A stretch of DNA of 64,000 nt from Pseudomonas sp. S35. GTDB lineage: Bacteria > Pseudomonadota > Gammaproteobacteria > Pseudomonadales > Pseudomonadaceae. Shown here one piece after another: positions 1 through 8,819 of the stretch (position 1 is the first letter of the stretch; every line of letters starts with the position of its first letter). Below the pieces are notes generated by a model, which was given only the letters and a program-made list of their open reading frames with translations, was not told the DNA's origin and made no database searches. Where the stretch lies: positions 1,674,001 through 1,738,000 of the forward strand of contig NZ_CP019431.1 of the NCBI RefSeq assembly GCF_009866765.1, in the 5' to 3' direction. The translations under genes were made by a program, and so were the position numbers.

Positions 1-688
1 CGTTACCGGTGAACGGCGAGTAGGGGCCTTTCTCCACTTCGATGCTCTTGATCAGCTCCGGCTCGATAAAAATGGTGCCTTGCTGATAGCGCTCGAAGCC
101 GCTCTTGGTCGCGCCATCCACGGTCATCGGCACGTCTTCGGCCTCGGCCATGCCGCGAATGTTGATGGTCTGGCCACCTGGCTTGGGTGAGCCGCCCATG
201 AACACCCCAGGCAAGGTCTGTAATAGCGAGGGGATGTTGTTGGGCTGGTAGCGGTCAATATCCGCCTGGCTCAGGGTGGAACGGCCGACGGTGCTGGCGT
301 CCACTTGGTTGCCGTTACCGATCACGCTCAAGGCATCCAATTGCACCGCGCCACTGTGGGTGGTCTTGGCCTCTTCGGGCTTTACCACGTAGGTGTTGCC
401 GACCTTGATCAAGGTGAACTCAGCGTTTTTCAGTAGGGTACGGATTGCCACTTCCGGGGTGAACTCACCATTGAGCGCCGGTGCCTGTAGGTGCTTGAGC
501 AGCGTTTCATCGAACAGCAACTGGATCTTCGCCTGCTGGGCCACCTGGCTCAGGGAGGTGGCCAGCGACTGGGCGGGCAGTTGCAGCGTGAACGACTCGG
601 CCTGGGCAGTGAGGCTCAAAGCCAGGCAGGTGGCAATAAGGGTCGGTCGCACAAACAGGTGCGAAGCATGGCAAGGCGCGCGAAACAT
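1..688 (-). CDS. TonB-dependent siderophore receptor, N-terminal part
   Basis: Outer-membrane TonB-dependent transporter of the FecA/FpvA type, cut by the window edge after about 229 residues. Visible in order: a signal peptide (about residues 1-30, ending near LTAQA), a secretin/TonB short N-terminal (STN) signalling domain (about 32-105), then the start of the plug with a TonB-box-like stretch (LDALSVIG) and plug motifs such as NIPSLLQTLPGV and TINIRG. The STN domain, with the fecI- and fecR-like genes directly upstream on the same strand, points to cell-surface signalling: ligand binding would relay through FecR to the sigma factor. The ligand is not readable; an iron chelate is likely. 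Start ATG at 688 is preceded by GGGGGA. Confidence 0.9.
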   Translation of the reverse strand, partial: MFRAPCHASHLFVRPTLIATCLALSLTAQAESFTLQLPAQSLATSLSQVAQQAKIQLLFDETLLKHLQAPALNGEFTPEVAIRTLLKNAEFTLIKVGNTYVVKPEEAKTTHSGAVQLDALSVIGNGNQVDASTVGRSTLSQADIDRYQPNNIPSLLQTLPGVFMGGSPKPGGQTINIRGMAEAEDVPMTVDGATKSGFERYQQGTIFIEPELIKSIEVEKGPYSPFTGN

Positions 689-816
689 GAAATCCCCCGG
701 TGCGGCTAAATAGCCAAAAAGGTGTGCGTATCAAACGCAGACCCGAGGAAGACGGGGCGGGCAGAAAAAACCACACCTGCGAATGAAAAATATTCTCAGG
801 TGCGGTTTTTACCGAG

Positions 817-1785
817 TTACTTGCTCGACTCTATGCGCACGATGCCATCGGCGGATGCCACGGTTTTCACCGGTAGCAGGGCGGGCAGGGCATTGAGCAG
901 GGCGTCGGGGTCATTCACATCAAGGTTGCCCGAGACAGTCAGGTGGGCCACCGCGTTGCTCACCTGCAACGGCGGCTGGGGGCGGTACAGGCTCAGTTCA
1001 TCGATCAGGCTGACCAGTTCGCGGTTGCGAAACGACAAGTGCCCGCTGCGCCAGTCGGCCACTTCCCCAGCCGTCAGGGTGTGTTGCTGCAAGGTGCCCT
1101 TGGCGTAGCTGTAGCTGGCCCGTTGCTGGGCGCCGAGCAGGGTGGCGGGGCTTTTTGCGTCCGGCTCGAAGGCCACCTGGCCGTGAGCGACACTGATCAC
1201 CAGTTGCTGCTGGCTGCGGCGTACATCGAAGCCCGTGCCGACGACGCGCACAGTGGCCTCGCCGGCCTGCACGAACAACGGCCGCTCCTTGTCGGCGGCC
1301 ACCTCGATGTACAACTGGCCCTTGTCCAGGTGCACGATGCGTTGATGCGCGGTGAAATCCACGCGCAGACGGGTGTTGGCATTCACATACAAGGTGCTGC
1401 CATCCGGCAGGTTCAAGGTGCGCATGCCCTTGGCCAGGGCGGCGACCTGGGTGTGATACAGCTCGCGGGGCGCGCCAAGGTGGGGAGCCAGCACGGCACA
1501 CAACAGCGCGGGGGCCACCGCCAAGGCAGGGCGCCACACCGACGGTTTGCGCTTGGGCAGCGCCACGGGTTTGTTCAGTTGCTGCAACTGCGCCAGGTCG
1601 GCCCACAGTTGTTCGAATTCAGCATAGGCGCGGGCATGCGCCGGTTCGGCCTGCCAGGCGGCAAAGGCCCGGCGGTCGGCGCGATCCGTTTCGTTGCGGT
1701 TGCGGGCAAACCAGCTGGCGGCCTGGGCGTCGATGGCGTCAGCGTCGTCGATATCCAGGTCGTCGGTGTCGCTCAGGCGGTTCAT
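817..1785 (-). CDS. FecR-family anti-sigma/sigma regulator
   Basis: Inner-membrane sensor that receives the signal from the receptor STN domain and controls the partner ECF sigma factor. The 322-aa protein has an N-terminal cytoplasmic FecR_N (DUF4880) region with the typical WxxRN and FxxWxxxxPxHxxAY pattern (about 20-60), one membrane segment near residues 82-100, then a periplasmic FecR domain (LNLPDGSTLYVNANTRL, VVGTGFDVRR) and a C-terminal STN-interacting part. I chose the ATG at 1785 rather than an upstream one because it overlaps the sigma-factor stop as ATGA, which implies translational coupling. A 129-bp gap separates it from the receptor. Confidence 0.92.
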   Translation of the reverse strand: MNRLSDTDDLDIDDADAIDAQAASWFARNRNETDRADRRAFAAWQAEPAHARAYAEFEQLWADLAQLQQLNKPVALPKRKPSVWRPALAVAPALLCAVLAPHLGAPRELYHTQVAALAKGMRTLNLPDGSTLYVNANTRLRVDFTAHQRIVHLDKGQLYIEVAADKERPLFVQAGEATVRVVGTGFDVRRSQQQLVISVAHGQVAFEPDAKSPATLLGAQQRASYSYAKGTLQQHTLTAGEVADWRSGHLSFRNRELVSLIDELSLYRPQPPLQVSNAVAHLTVSGNLDVNDPDALLNALPALLPVKTVASADGIVRIESSK

Positions 1786-2321
1786 TCTGGCTGCTCCGTG
1801 CCGGGTTCGGTGTGAAGGCGTCGCTTGCAATGCAGCAGGGCAAAAGCGATGTGCTTCTCCACCATGCTGATCGAAATGCCCATGCGTTCGGCGATCTGCG
1901 CCTGGTTCAGGCCTTCGAAGCGGTGCAGCATAAGGGCTTCTCGCCTGCGGGGCGAGAGTTCGGCGAGGACTTCTTTCAACTGTTCCAGGCGTTGCAAGCG
2001 CTGGGCGGCGGCCATGGGATCGTTTTGCTCGTCGGTGACCGGCTCGGCGTCCCTCTCGGCCTGATCGGAATGGGCGGTGTGTCGTACCTTCTGCTTGCGC
2101 CAGTGATCACGCAGCAGGTTGCGTGCCATCTGGAACAGAAACGCCCGTGGCTGCTCGACCTTGGCCCGGTCGCGGTAATCCAGCCATTGGGTGAAGACAT
2201 CCTGGGTCATGTCCGCCGCGTCGCTGGCGTTGTCCGTGCGTTTGCGCAGGAAATACAGAATGTCCGTATAAAACCCGCGAAAGGCATCGGCCGACACCGG
2301 GTCCGGCTTGGGACGAGACAT
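1782..2321 (-). CDS. FecI-like ECF sigma factor (iron-starvation type)
   Basis: 179-aa extracytoplasmic-function sigma factor. Region 2 is visible at about 15-85 (DAADMTQDVFTQWL, FLFQMARNLLRDHWRKQ) and region 4 at about 115-170 (LSPRRREALMLHRFEGLNQAQIA). It would direct RNA polymerase to the promoter of the neighbouring receptor once the FecR partner is activated. It is the first gene of the sigma-FecR-receptor set, and a candidate Fur site lies about 40 bp upstream, so iron repression is likely. Confidence 0.93.
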   Translation of the reverse strand: MSRPKPDPVSADAFRGFYTDILYFLRKRTDNASDAADMTQDVFTQWLDYRDRAKVEQPRAFLFQMARNLLRDHWRKQKVRHTAHSDQAERDAEPVTDEQNDPMAAAQRLQRLEQLKEVLAELSPRRREALMLHRFEGLNQAQIAERMGISISMVEKHIAFALLHCKRRLHTEPGTEQPE

Positions 2322-2362
2322 GGATATCCTTCTTGGCGAAGCACGACGTGGGAAAAGTCGCT

Positions 2363-2381
2363 AATGATATCGAGAACTATT
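2363..2381. promoter_or_regulatory. Candidate Fur box upstream of the fecI-like gene
   Basis: The 19-mer AATGATATCGAGAACTATT lies 42 bp before the sigma-factor start. Its reverse complement matches a 19-bp window of the GATAATGAT-type Fur consensus at 13 positions by hand alignment. Its position fits the known iron control of FecI-type genes. Confidence 0.55.
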
Positions 2382-2422
2382 GCTATTTGTCTCTATGTGA
2401 ACGCTGTTCCCAATTGAAAAAC

Positions 2423-2448
2423 GTGGCAGGGAGCTTGCTCCCTGCCAC
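2423..2448. repeat. Perfect inverted repeat (12-bp arms)
   Basis: GTGGCAGGGAGC, a TT spacer, then GCTCCCTGCCAC. It sits between the sigma-factor promoter and the end of the convergent-side lyase gene, and looks like one of the common short intergenic palindromes of pseudomonads. It could act as a terminator-like stem for the minus-strand transcript, but there is no U-run. Confidence 0.7.
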
Positions 2449-2462
2449 ACCGGATCGCCGCG

Positions 2463-3335
2463 TTAGCGCAGCAAGGTTCTCAGTTGTTCAATCCCCGCTT
2501 CCCCCAAGGGGAATACCGGTAATCGTGGATCGCCCACTTCCAGCCCGGTCAAACGCAACCCTGCCTTGATCGTCGCCGGCAAGCCACCCTTGAGGATGAA
2601 TTCCAGCAGCGGCAGTTGGCGATAGAACAGTTCACGTGCCCGGTTCAGATCATTGGCCAATACCGCTTCATACAACGCCAGGTTGAGTTGCGGGATCAGG
2701 TTTGGCGCTGCCGTGCACCAACCCTTGGCACCTGCCGCGAAAGCCTCCAGCGCCAGTGGGTTGCAACCGTTGTAGAACGGCACGTCACTGTGGCGATGCA
2801 ACTGGTGCATACGCTGAATATCCCCGCTGCTTTCCTTGACCATGGTCACGTTGGCCACCTGCTTGAGGATGCGCAGGATCAGTTCCACCGACATGTCCGT
2901 GCCGCTGGTAGCCGGGTTGTTGTAGAGCATGATCGGCACGCTGATGCTGTCGCCGATGGCGGCGTAGTGGGCGAGGATTTGCGCCTCGCTGAGTTTCCAG
3001 TACGAGGCCGGCAGTACCATCACCACGTCGGCACCATTGGCCTCGGCATAACGGGCGCGACGCACGGCCTTGGCGGTGGTCAGGTCGGAGACGCTGACAA
3101 TGGTCGGCACACGCCGGGCGATTTTGGCGAGGCTGTAGGCGCTCACTTCGTCCCACTCGGCATCACTCAAGTAGGCGCCTTCGCCGGTGCTGCCCAACGG
3201 CGCGATGGCATGCACGCCGCTGTCGATCAGGCGGTCGATGGAGCGGCCAAGGGCGCCGAGGTCGATGCGTTGGCCGTCGGCGCTGAAGGGGGTGATGGTA
3301 TAGCCGATGATGCCGTGAAGGGTTGGGCTGGGCAT
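2463..3335 (-). CDS. Dihydrodipicolinate synthase/NAL-family aldolase-lyase
   Basis: 290-aa (beta/alpha)8 class I aldolase of the DapA/N-acetylneuraminate lyase superfamily. The phosphate/carboxylate-binding GSTGEGAYL motif lies near residue 48, and the Schiff-base lysine is expected in TMVKESSGD (about 160-168); the YNNPATSG segment is also typical. It is not the biosynthetic DapA, which is encoded at 45,297-46,175. Its partner downstream of the shared promoter is a class II aldolase, so it probably takes part in catabolism of a keto-acid or sugar acid. The exact substrate cannot be told from the sequence. Confidence 0.85.
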   Translation of the reverse strand: MPSPTLHGIIGYTITPFSADGQRIDLGALGRSIDRLIDSGVHAIAPLGSTGEGAYLSDAEWDEVSAYSLAKIARRVPTIVSVSDLTTAKAVRRARYAEANGADVVMVLPASYWKLSEAQILAHYAAIGDSISVPIMLYNNPATSGTDMSVELILRILKQVANVTMVKESSGDIQRMHQLHRHSDVPFYNGCNPLALEAFAAGAKGWCTAAPNLIPQLNLALYEAVLANDLNRARELFYRQLPLLEFILKGGLPATIKAGLRLTGLEVGDPRLPVFPLGEAGIEQLRTLLR

Positions 3336-3363
3336 GGCGCGTCTCCGGTCGAAAAAGGGCGGG

Positions 3364-4146
3364 TCAGTTCAGGCAATCGGCGTGTTGGCGCAGGTTCTGC
3401 CGGGCGTAGTAATTGAACGCGGCGCCATAGCGCTTGGGCCGCGCGATCCAGTCATGGGCTTCGCGGCCCAGCGCCGGCAGGATCGGCTTGATCGTGCCCG
3501 CCGCCATCGCCAGCAGCTGCAACTTGGCCGCCCGTTCGATCAACTGCGCGATCACGCAGGCTTGCTCGATACTCGCCCCGGTCGACAACTGGCCGTGGTG
3601 CGAGAGCACAATCGCGCGTTTGTCGCCCAGGGCTGTGGTGATGATTTCGCCTTCTTCATTGCCCACCGGCACGCCCGGCCAGGCTTGCAGGAACGCGCAG
3701 TCTTCGTACAGCGGGCACAGGTCCATGTGGGACACCTGCAGCGGCACTTCCAGCATCGACAGCGCCGCAATGTGAGTCGGGTGTGTGTGAATAATGCAGT
3801 GCACATCCGGCCGGCCGCGGTACACCCAGCTGTGAAAACGGTTGGCCGGGTTGGGAATGCCGTGACCTTCGAGCACCTCCAGGTCTTCGTTTACCAGCAG
3901 CAGGTTGCTGGCGGTGATCTCATCAAAACCCAGGCCCAGTTGTTGAGTGTAATAGGTACCGGGTGTTGGACCGCGTGCAGTGATCTGCCCGGCCAGGCCG
4001 GAGTCGTGGCCGTTCTCGAACAGGATGCGGCACGTGAGCGCCAGCTTTTGCCGGTCGGTCCACGTATTATCCGCCAGGCTGTTTTGCATCTGGCTCAGCG
4101 CGTGCTTGACCAGTTGGTCTTTTGGGAGTGCTAATGTCTTGGCCAT
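3364..4146 (-). CDS. Class II aldolase/adducin-family protein
   Basis: 260-aa protein of the class II aldolase/adducin family, zinc-dependent enzymes that cleave or decarboxylate sugar-like substrates. The metal-binding histidines are recognisable in HTHPTHIAAL, and a later LSHHGQL motif supplies another. I place the start at the ATG at 4146 (MAKTLALPKDQ), preceded by AAAGGACACC, rather than 51 bases upstream. The gene is 29 bp upstream of the DapA-like lyase on the same strand and divergent from the XRE-cupin regulator, which probably controls both. Confidence 0.88.
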   Translation of the reverse strand: MAKTLALPKDQLVKHALSQMQNSLADNTWTDRQKLALTCRILFENGHDSGLAGQITARGPTPGTYYTQQLGLGFDEITASNLLLVNEDLEVLEGHGIPNPANRFHSWVYRGRPDVHCIIHTHPTHIAALSMLEVPLQVSHMDLCPLYEDCAFLQAWPGVPVGNEEGEIITTALGDKRAIVLSHHGQLSTGASIEQACVIAQLIERAAKLQLLAMAAGTIKPILPALGREAHDWIARPKRYGAAFNYYARQNLRQHADCLN

Positions 4147-4171
4147 ATCGGTGTCCTTTGGGTTAGAGCAA

Positions 4172-4207
4172 ATGACACTAAAGATGCTATATGACACATC
4201 GTGTCAT
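4172..4207. promoter_or_regulatory. Repeated ATGACAC operator-like sites
   Basis: The divergent intergenic region carries ATGACAC at 4172-4178 and again at 4191-4197, with the inverse GTGTCAT at 4201-4207. The last two form the palindrome ATGACACATCGTGTCAT (7-bp arms, 3-bp spacer). This is a good candidate for the binding site of the adjacent XRE-cupin regulator. Assignment to that protein is inferred from position. Confidence 0.55.
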
Positions 4208-4252
4208 TGGCAAGCGCAGCTTATCGTTTCTTGCATGGATTAACCGCAGCAC

Positions 4253-4780
4253 ATGTCTATCCGTTTGAAAATATTGAGAAAAAAACTTGGCGTGACCTTG
4301 GAAGCGCTGGCTGAAAAAGCCGGTATGACCAAGAGTTACGTGTCCAAGGTCGAACGTGGGCTCAACACACCCTCCATCGCCGCCGCGCTGAAACTGGCCA
4401 AGGCGTTGAACGTGAACGTCGAAGAGTTGTTCAGCGAAGACCGCGTCAGCCTCGACAGTTACAGCCTGGTGCGCAGCCATGAGCGGCCCGAGACATCACC
4501 AGGTTATGCGGTGCTTGCCCATCAGGTCAGTGAGCGCAGTTTGCTGCCGTTCATCATTTACCCGCCGGCGCAGTTCAGCGACAAGACCTTCAAGGAACAC
4601 CTGGGCGAAGAGTTTTTGTTCGTGCATGAAGGCGCGGTAGAGGTGGACTTCATGAACGAGCGGGTGATTCTGCAGCGAGGCGATGCGCTGCACTTCAACG
4701 CGCAGAAGCCGCACCGGCTTCGTTCGGTGGGGGAGGTGCAGGCGCAGTTGTTGGTGGTGGTGCACAGCGCGCAGGACTGA
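4253..4780 (+). CDS. XRE-family transcriptional regulator with C-terminal cupin
   Basis: 175-aa regulator. An N-terminal Cro/C1-type helix-turn-helix (about 2-58; VTLEALAEKAGMTKSYVSKV) is joined to a C-terminal cupin_2 barrel (about 100-172; EEFLFVHEGAVEV, RGDALHFNAQKPHRLRS) that should bind a small effector. Proteins of this layout usually control neighbouring catabolic or amine/sugar-acid genes. Divergent orientation to the aldolase-lyase pair and the palindrome in between support local control. The stop TGA directly abuts the stop of the convergent DUF4917 gene. Confidence 0.9.
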   Translation: MSIRLKILRKKLGVTLEALAEKAGMTKSYVSKVERGLNTPSIAAALKLAKALNVNVEELFSEDRVSLDSYSLVRSHERPETSPGYAVLAHQVSERSLLPFIIYPPAQFSDKTFKEHLGEEFLFVHEGAVEVDFMNERVILQRGDALHFNAQKPHRLRSVGEVQAQLLVVVHSAQD

Positions 4781-5797
4781 TCAGCGCTCGACGGGTACCG
4801 ACAGGGCTGCATTACCCAACGGATGCGTGCGCGCCGCAAAGAACTTCAGTGCCACACCGGTACCGTCGAACAACTCTGAATACCGCCGCTTCTGCTGGCG
4901 AATAAACCCGTCGCTGCGCCCCGACACCGAGATCGCCAGGGTGCTCACATTCGCCTGGCGAATCGCATCCACCAAGTGCTGATCCTGCGGTCCCAGGCCG
5001 TGCCCAAAAATGCACAGCGCGCCCTCATGGCTCAGCAGTTGCTCGTAGCAGAACGACAGGTAGTCCGAGCTGCGGATGGTCTTGAGCTTCTCCTCCACCT
5101 TGCCTTCGCTGACAAACAACGGCACATCGTCCAGGGTCTTGATCGTGTTGTTGATGGCAAAGCTGCTGAGCAAGGTGCTGTCGGTGGTCGGCAGTTTGCG
5201 CGCAGTACCATCGAGGTTGCGCACCAGGTGCAGGCCGCCGTGCAGGTACAGGATGCGCGTCGCGTCGGTGCGGGTGTTGCGCAGGTCGAAGCTTGAGTCA
5301 GCGCTGCGGAACAGGTCGTCGATGCCAGGCGTATGCAGGATGGCCCAGTAGTTGAGCAGGTCGTAGTTGCTGGTGAACACGGTTGGATAGTGGGTCAACT
5401 CAGTGTTGATCGTCGCCAGCGTCGACGGCTGCACCAGGCGCCACGGGATATGCACGCTGTGGATGGTGTTGATCAGCGCTTCCTTGATCGCGTAGTAGCG
5501 ATTGCGTGGCGCCGCCGAACTGACCGCCAGGGCCTTGTTGACCCGGCTGGTGGTTTTCAGCGCGCCCAGGGCCTGCTCGAAGCTGCGGGTTTGCAGGGCG
5601 TCGAACACGCTGAGTTCGGATTGGCTCAGGGGTTTTTCTTCAACGGTGCGTGCGTTTTCGAACAGCGAGTCGTAGGCAAAGTCTTCCCAAATCGTACGGC
5701 TTGCACCGTTGCCGATCAGAATCGCGCTGAAGTCGATGGCGCTGCGCAGGGCGCTCCAGTCTTCGAGGTGGGCGTCAATATCCTGGAAATCCTTCAT
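4781..5797 (-). CDS. DUF4917 family protein, SIR2-like fold suspected
   Basis: 338-aa protein matching what I know of DUF4917. Motifs in order resemble a SIR2-type NAD-binding protein: ILIGNGAS (about 26-33), [12 protein letters not shown] (about 143-154), LYLHGG (about 190) and [17 protein letters not shown] (about 272-288). These correspond to the G-x-GAS, TxNYD, HG and C-terminal G-x-G elements of the superfamily. SIR2-fold enzymes include deacylases and NAD-depleting defence effectors; which, if either, applies here is unknown. It stands alone between ordinary metabolic genes. Confidence 0.7.
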   Translation of the reverse strand: MKDFQDIDAHLEDWSALRSAIDFSAILIGNGASRTIWEDFAYDSLFENARTVEEKPLSQSELSVFDALQTRSFEQALGALKTTSRVNKALAVSSAAPRNRYYAIKEALINTIHSVHIPWRLVQPSTLATINTELTHYPTVFTSNYDLLNYWAILHTPGIDDLFRSADSSFDLRNTRTDATRILYLHGGLHLVRNLDGTARKLPTTDSTLLSSFAINNTIKTLDDVPLFVSEGKVEEKLKTIRSSDYLSFCYEQLLSHEGALCIFGHGLGPQDQHLVDAIRQANVSTLAISVSGRSDGFIRQQKRRYSELFDGTGVALKFFAARTHPLGNAALSVPVER

Positions 5798-5921
5798 TGC
5801 GGCGGGCTACTCGAAATCGGCTGGACGCAGACTTTATCACGAGCGGGTGTTGATCTTCGTCAAGATGCCGCAGGCCAGTGAGGTCGATGCTGTAGGCATA
5901 ACCGCTATCCGAGGATTCGCC

Positions 5922-7070
5922 ATGAGCAGCACCTTCTTCATCCCCGCCGTCAACATCATGGGCACCGACTGCCTCGACGAAGCCATGAGCGCGATTCGCA
6001 ACTACGGCTTTCGCAAGGCGTTGATCGTCACCGACGCTGGCCTGGCCAAGGCGGGCGTGGCCAGCATGATCGCCGAGAAACTGGCGATGCAGGACATCGA
6101 CTCGGTGATCTACGACGGCGCCAAGCCCAACCCGAATGTGGAGAACGTCGAGAAAGGCCTGGCGCTGTTACAGCAAAGTGCCTGTGATTTCGTGGTGTCC
6201 CTGGGCGGCGGCTCGCCCCATGACTGCGCCAAGGGCATTGCCCTGTGCGCCACCAACGGCGGGCATATTGGCGACTACGAGGGCGTCGACCAATCGGCCA
6301 AGCCGCAACTGCCGCTGGTGGCCATCAACACCACCGCCGGCACTGCCAGCGAGATGACCCGTTTCTGCATCATCACCGACGAAACCCGTCATGTGAAAAT
6401 GGCCATCGTCGACCGCAACGTCACGCCGCTGCTGTCGGTCAATGACCCCTCGCTGATGGTCGGCATGCCCAAGGGCCTCACCGCCGCCACCGGCATGGAT
6501 GCCCTGACCCACGCCATCGAAGCCTACGTGTCCACCGCCGCCACGCCGATTACCGATGCCTGCGCGATCAAGGCCATCGAATTGATCAGTGCCAACCTGC
6601 GCCTGGCCGTGCGTGATGGCAGTGACAAGGCCGCACGGGAAAACATGGCCTATGCGCAGTTCCTCGCCGGCATGGCGTTCAACAATGCGTCCCTGGGTTT
6701 TGTGCACGCTATGGCCCACCAGTTGGGCGGCTTTTACGACCTGCCCCACGGTGTGTGCAACGCCGTGTTGTTGCCCCATGTGCAAAGCTTCAACGCCAGC
6801 GTCAGTGCCAAACGCTTGAGCGACGTGGGCCGTGCACTGGGCGCCGATATCAAGGGCGTCACCGATGAAGAGGGCGCCCAAGCTGCCATCGCGGCCATTC
6901 GCAGCCTGGCCCAGGATGTGGAAATCCCGGCCGGCCTGCGTGAGCTGGGCGCCAAGTTGCAGGACATTCCGCTGCTCGCCACCAATGCGTTGAAGGATGC
7001 TTGCGGGCTGACCAACCCACGGCGAGCCGACCAGCGGCAGATCGAGGAGATCTTTCGCAGCGCGTTTTGA
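5922..7070 (+). CDS. Iron-containing alcohol dehydrogenase
   Basis: 382-aa group III alcohol dehydrogenase, NAD-dependent with Fe(II) bound by one Asp and three His. The nucleotide-binding [11 protein letters not shown] motif is near residue 94, the family signature runs through [11 protein letters not shown], and metal ligands fall in [17 protein letters not shown]. Overall it is closest to the YiaY/AdhB branch. The true start is the ATG at 5922 after GAGGATTCGCC; reading upstream overlaps the divergent DUF4917 gene. Physiological substrate is uncertain. Confidence 0.92.
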   Translation: MSSTFFIPAVNIMGTDCLDEAMSAIRNYGFRKALIVTDAGLAKAGVASMIAEKLAMQDIDSVIYDGAKPNPNVENVEKGLALLQQSACDFVVSLGGGSPHDCAKGIALCATNGGHIGDYEGVDQSAKPQLPLVAINTTAGTASEMTRFCIITDETRHVKMAIVDRNVTPLLSVNDPSLMVGMPKGLTAATGMDALTHAIEAYVSTAATPITDACAIKAIELISANLRLAVRDGSDKAARENMAYAQFLAGMAFNNASLGFVHAMAHQLGGFYDLPHGVCNAVLLPHVQSFNASVSAKRLSDVGRALGADIKGVTDEEGAQAAIAAIRSLAQDVEIPAGLRELGAKLQDIPLLATNALKDACGLTNPRRADQRQIEEIFRSAF

Positions 7071-7086
7071 ATAGGGCAGTGGCAAG

Positions 7087-7134
7087 CCGCAAGCGTTAAG
7101 CTACAAGTCGAATGCGTTTAACTTGAGCTTGCGG
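7087..7134. repeat. Intergenic inverted repeat
   Basis: CCGCAAGC at 7087-7094 pairs with GCTTGCGG at 7127-7134 around an imperfectly paired middle. It sits in the 84-bp gap between two genes and resembles the short palindromic intergenic repeats of Pseudomonas. Confidence 0.5.
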
Positions 7135-7154
7135 CGCGCCGCTGAGGTCCCCTT

Positions 7155-7829
7155 ATGAGAGTTCTGTTATTCGGCGCCACCGGCATGGTCGGCCAGGGTG
7201 TACTGCGTGAGTGCCTGTTGGCTGCCGACGTGCAGGAAGTGGTCGCCGTCGGCCGCACGGCGTTGACCCAGGAACACGGCAAGCTGCACCAGGTGCTGCA
7301 CAGCGACATGCTGGATTTCCAACCCCTGGAAAACCTGCTGCAAGGCTTTGATGCGTGTTTCTTCTGCCTCGGCGTGTCGTCGGCGGGCATGAATGAAACC
7401 CGCTACACCCACCTCACCTATGACCTGACCCTGGTGGCGGCCAGCACCTTGGCGCGGCTGAATCCGCAGATGACGTTTATCTATGTGTCCGGCGCCGGAA
7501 CGGACAGTTCCGAGGCCGGCAATTCGATGTGGGCGCGGGTCAAAGGCAAGACCGAGAACGCCTTGCTGCGCCTGCCCTTCAAGGCGGTGTTCCTGTTCCG
7601 GCCTGGGCTTATCCAGCCGTTGCACGGTGTGCGCTCGAAGACGCCGTTGTACCAGTCCTTCTATTGCGTGCTGGGCCCGGTGCTGTCGCTGGTACGCCGG
7701 GTCAAGCCGGGCTGGGTGGTGAGTACCGAGACCGTTGGCCGGGCGATGCTGCAGGCGGTGCGCCTTGGCGCGCCGCAACCGGTGGTGGAGCAGGGCGAGA
7801 TCAATCGTCTGGCGGCTGAGCGCTATTGA
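7155..7829 (+). CDS. NAD(P)-binding oxidoreductase, SDR/epimerase type
   Basis: 224-aa atypical short-chain dehydrogenase of the HTATIP2/YbjT-like kind. It opens directly with a Rossmann dinucleotide-binding motif, LFGATGMVGQGVL (residues 5-17), followed by FFCLGVSSAG near residue 70 and FIYVSGAGTDSSE around 110. GAGG precedes the start. No substrate can be assigned. It may be co-transcribed with the HMG-CoA lyase gene that follows within 36 bp. Confidence 0.8.
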   Translation: MRVLLFGATGMVGQGVLRECLLAADVQEVVAVGRTALTQEHGKLHQVLHSDMLDFQPLENLLQGFDACFFCLGVSSAGMNETRYTHLTYDLTLVAASTLARLNPQMTFIYVSGAGTDSSEAGNSMWARVKGKTENALLRLPFKAVFLFRPGLIQPLHGVRSKTPLYQSFYCVLGPVLSLVRRVKPGWVVSTETVGRAMLQAVRLGAPQPVVEQGEINRLAAERY

Positions 7830-7865
7830 ATGCACAACGACGTCGACAACCTTGGGAGTGATGCT

Positions 7866-8819
7866 GTGATCGAGGATTATTCCGACCCGCTGATCGTGCA
7901 GGAAGTGTCGCCGCGCGATGGTCTGCAAATCGAACCGACCTGGGTCGAGACGGCTGACAAGATTGCGTTGATCGACCAACTGTCCCTCGCCGGCTTTTCG
8001 CGGATCGAGGCCGGTTCATTTGTCTCGCCTAAAGCCATTCCCGCCCTGCGCGATGGCGAGCAAGTGTTCCAGGGCATCCAACGCAAGCCCGGTGTGATCT
8101 ACGTGGCGTTGATCCCCAACCTCAAGGGCGCCCAGCGCGCCATCGAGTCCCGCGCCGATGAACTGAACCTGGTGATGTCCGCCAGCCAGACCCACAACCT
8201 GGCGAACATGCGCATGCGCTGCGAGGCGTCACTGGCCGCCTTTGCCGACATCATCCGCTATGCCGCCGACCATCCGGTGCGTCTCAACGGCAGTATCGCC
8301 ACCACCTTCGGTTGCCCGTTCGAAGGCAAGATCGATGAGGATCGTGTGCTGCACATTGTGCAGGCCTATCGCGAGTTGGGCATCCAGGGCATCACCCTGG
8401 CCGACACCACTGGCATGGCCAATCCGCGCCAGGTGCAGCGTCTGGTCAGGCGCGTGCTGGAATGCATTCCCGCCAGCGATCTGACCCTGCATTTTCACAA
8501 CACCCGTGGCTTGGGGTTGTGCAATGTGCTGGCTGCCTACGAGGCGGGTGCCCGGCGTTTTGATGCGGCGCTCGGTGGCCTCGGCGGCTGCCCGTTTGCG
8601 CCGGGGGCCTCGGGCAATATCTGCACCGAAGACCTGGTCAACCTGTGCGAAGAGGTGGGTATTCACACCGGTATCGACCTGCCGCATCTGTTGCAGATGT
8701 CTCGGCGCTTGCCGGCCCTGCTTGGCCATGAACTGCCCGGCCAGGTCGCCAAGGCCGGGCGCAATTGTGATCTGCATCGTGCACCCGATTACGTCGCTCA
8801 AATCGAGGCCAAGGGCTGA
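7866..8819 (+). CDS. Hydroxymethylglutaryl-CoA lyase
   Basis: 317-aa TIM-barrel lyase that splits HMG-CoA to acetyl-CoA and acetoacetate, a late step of leucine and mevalonate catabolism. Motifs: VQEVSPRDGLQIEP at the N terminus (divalent-metal Asp), DTTGMANPRQV, LHFHNTRGLGL, and the active-site signature LGGLGGCPFAPGASGN with its catalytic Cys. I start it at the GTG at 7866, which has GGGAG seven bases upstream; an ATG at 7830 in the same frame lacks a ribosome site. The usual acyl-CoA dehydrogenase/carboxylase partners are not nearby. Confidence 0.88.
   Translation: MIEDYSDPLIVQEVSPRDGLQIEPTWVETADKIALIDQLSLAGFSRIEAGSFVSPKAIPALRDGEQVFQGIQRKPGVIYVALIPNLKGAQRAIESRADELNLVMSASQTHNLANMRMRCEASLAAFADIIRYAADHPVRLNGSIATTFGCPFEGKIDEDRVLHIVQAYRELGIQGITLADTTGMANPRQVQRLVRRVLECIPASDLTLHFHNTRGLGLCNVLAAYEAGARRFDAALGGLGGCPFAPGASGNICTEDLVNLCEEVGIHTGIDLPHLLQMSRRLPALLGHELPGQVAKAGRNCDLHRAPDYVAQIEAKG

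Noticed and set aside
2463..3335. dapA as the name for this lyase
   Set aside because: The true dapA is at 45,297-46,175 next to bamC; this copy sits in a catabolic context.
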